Shown here in pieces: positions 63,375 to 64,000 of a stretch of 64,000 nucleotides of DNA (its first letter is position 1; the number at the start of each line of letters is the position of its first letter). The stretch is from Variovorax sp. Root318D1. Its GTDB lineage: Bacteria; Pseudomonadota; Gammaproteobacteria; Burkholderiales; Burkholderiaceae_C. The notes beneath the pieces are model-generated. The model was given only the letters and a program-made list of their open reading frames with translations. It made no database searches and was not told the DNA's origin. A program made the position numbers and the translations under genes. The stretch covers positions 1 to 64,000 of the forward strand of contig NZ_LMCQ01000007.1 in NCBI RefSeq assembly GCF_001424835.1, in the 5' to 3' direction.

Positions 63375-63445
63375 ACGGTTTGCCGGCCGACCGCGGCCGA
63401 GCTTTAGGGGCAATGGATTCTCGCCTGGAATCCCCGTTAAGCCTT

Positions 63446-63460
63446 TTGGCACAGTGTCAA
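63446..63460. promoter_or_regulatory. Palindrome upstream of the response-regulator gene
   Basis: TTGGCACAGTGTCAA is a 15-base near-perfect palindrome (one mismatched pair), about 105 bases before the start at 63566. Just upstream, GGATTC (63415-63420) and GAATCC (63428-63433) form another small inverted repeat. The stretch 63461-63540 is A/T-rich, as expected for a promoter. Confidence 0.4.
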
Positions 63461-63565
63461 GACGGGGATAAACCAGATGATACAAATTGCTAACATCGGT
63501 AAGATTTACTGAAAATAAGTAAAAACGTCCCAGTTCCTTGGCCGTCGCTTCAGAATGCAGCACAA

Positions 63566-64000
63566 ATGTCAACTTCCCTTTCGGAAGCCGTTGAAGCCAT
63601 CTCGCTGAGCCCGCCCCTCGTGGTCGAAAACGATCGGGCGATGCAGGAACGTTTGCACTACGTTTTGTCGATGCTGGGCTGCGACGAGCCGCAGATCGCA
63701 TGGACCGACGACGACGCGGCGGCCATGCATCTGCTCGAGAGCGAACGCTTCGGAGTCGCACTGGTGGACATTGGGCTGCCGGACGGCCGCGGCATCGAAC
63801 TCATCGAATGGCTGCAAACCCACCACCCGCAAGTGCCCGCGGTGGCAATTTCTGCCTCGTCGCGCACCGAGATAGCCATTTTTTCGGCATTGCGCGCGGG
63901 GGCCGTAGCCTATCTGCTGAAGGAGCGTGACGATCTCGAACTCAGCATCGGGCTGCGCAGCATTGAACAGGGCGGCGCGCTGATCGATGCGGGCATTGCC
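63566..64000 (+). CDS. Response regulator, N-terminal part (cut by the window end)
   Basis: The reading frame is open from ATG 63566 to the last base, giving 145 residues. It is a receiver domain: the acidic residues are E21 and D23 (LVVENDRAM), the phosphorylated aspartate is in VALVDIGLPDGRG, the switch serine in VAISASS, and the lysine in YLLKERD. The DD pair usual at the start is END here. The domain ends near residue 130; the output domain, likely LuxR-type, lies outside the window. Confidence 0.88.
   Translation, partial: MSTSLSEAVEAISLSPPLVVENDRAMQERLHYVLSMLGCDEPQIAWTDDDAAAMHLLESERFGVALVDIGLPDGRGIELIEWLQTHHPQVPAVAISASSRTEIAIFSALRAGAVAYLLKERDDLELSIGLRSIEQGGALIDAGIA

Noticed and set aside
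1-64000. tRNA, rRNA, transposase or prophage genes
   Set aside because: None was recognised on reading; a covariance-model tRNA search was not possible here.

Overview
This is a GC-rich chromosomal segment from a betaproteobacterium. The gene families point to Burkholderiales, Comamonadaceae, and most resemble Variovorax: Bug-type tripartite tricarboxylate solute-binding proteins, the cysE/trmJ/suhB and pmbA/darP/mogA neighbourhoods, a czcICBA operon with cadA/cadR, and NirD-NasA-CobA nitrate assimilation. This taxonomic placement is inference. I see no rRNA, tRNA, CRISPR array, transposase or prophage module. Both window ends cut genes: nirB at the left and a response regulator at the right.

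Layout. 1-6125: nitrate/nitrite assimilation (nirB end, a periplasmic PilJ-domain protein, nirD, nasA, ybiB, cobA). 6197-10794: a polyamine-type ABC transporter (ATPase, binding protein, two permeases) behind a sigma-54-like promoter, with a long inverted repeat between the permease genes. 10920-17235: sterol-desaturase family protein, permuted NlpC/P60 lipoprotein, HI0933-type flavoprotein, rpsU with a structured leader, YqeY, Nudix, and a TauE exporter divergent from a LysR regulator. 17260-21513: deoxyribosyltransferase, pmbA, darP, mogA, NmrA-type protein. 21616-32296: metal resistance (czcICBA, a Kef-type antiporter, a Cd/Pb/Zn P-type ATPase and its divergent CadR). 32306-40123: housekeeping and envelope genes (cysE, trmJ, suhB, FUSC, MscS, DUF418, MarR). 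40229-43607: two Bug binding proteins and a sulfatase divergent from the MarR gene.

43608-47443 is the most accessory-looking part. It is visibly richer in A/T and holds a lipoprotein, two overlapping unknown genes, a patatin-like phospholipase and, convergent with it, a GRDP-like protein whose C-terminus has nine 12-residue repeats containing WCSLE. 47515-57139 carries a CHASE-PAS-GAF-GGDEF-EAL protein, a lipoprotein phosphoesterase / di-heme peroxidase / lipoprotein cluster, and a PadR / siderophore-interacting protein pair with a palindromic operator. 57271-64000 has corA, an unknown gene with an HTH-like start, mutS, an Anbu-type proteasome homologue, an alpha/beta hydrolase and the truncated response regulator.

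How genes work together. NasA reduces nitrate to nitrite and NirBD reduces nitrite to ammonium. CobA supplies the siroheme precursor for NirB, and MogA acts in making the molybdenum cofactor that NasA needs. The czc and cad genes together would clear divalent metals from periplasm and cytoplasm. Two copies of one intergenic repeat (20038-20148 and, inverted, 57146-57267) mark gene borders, and one of them supplies the ribosome-binding site of mogA.
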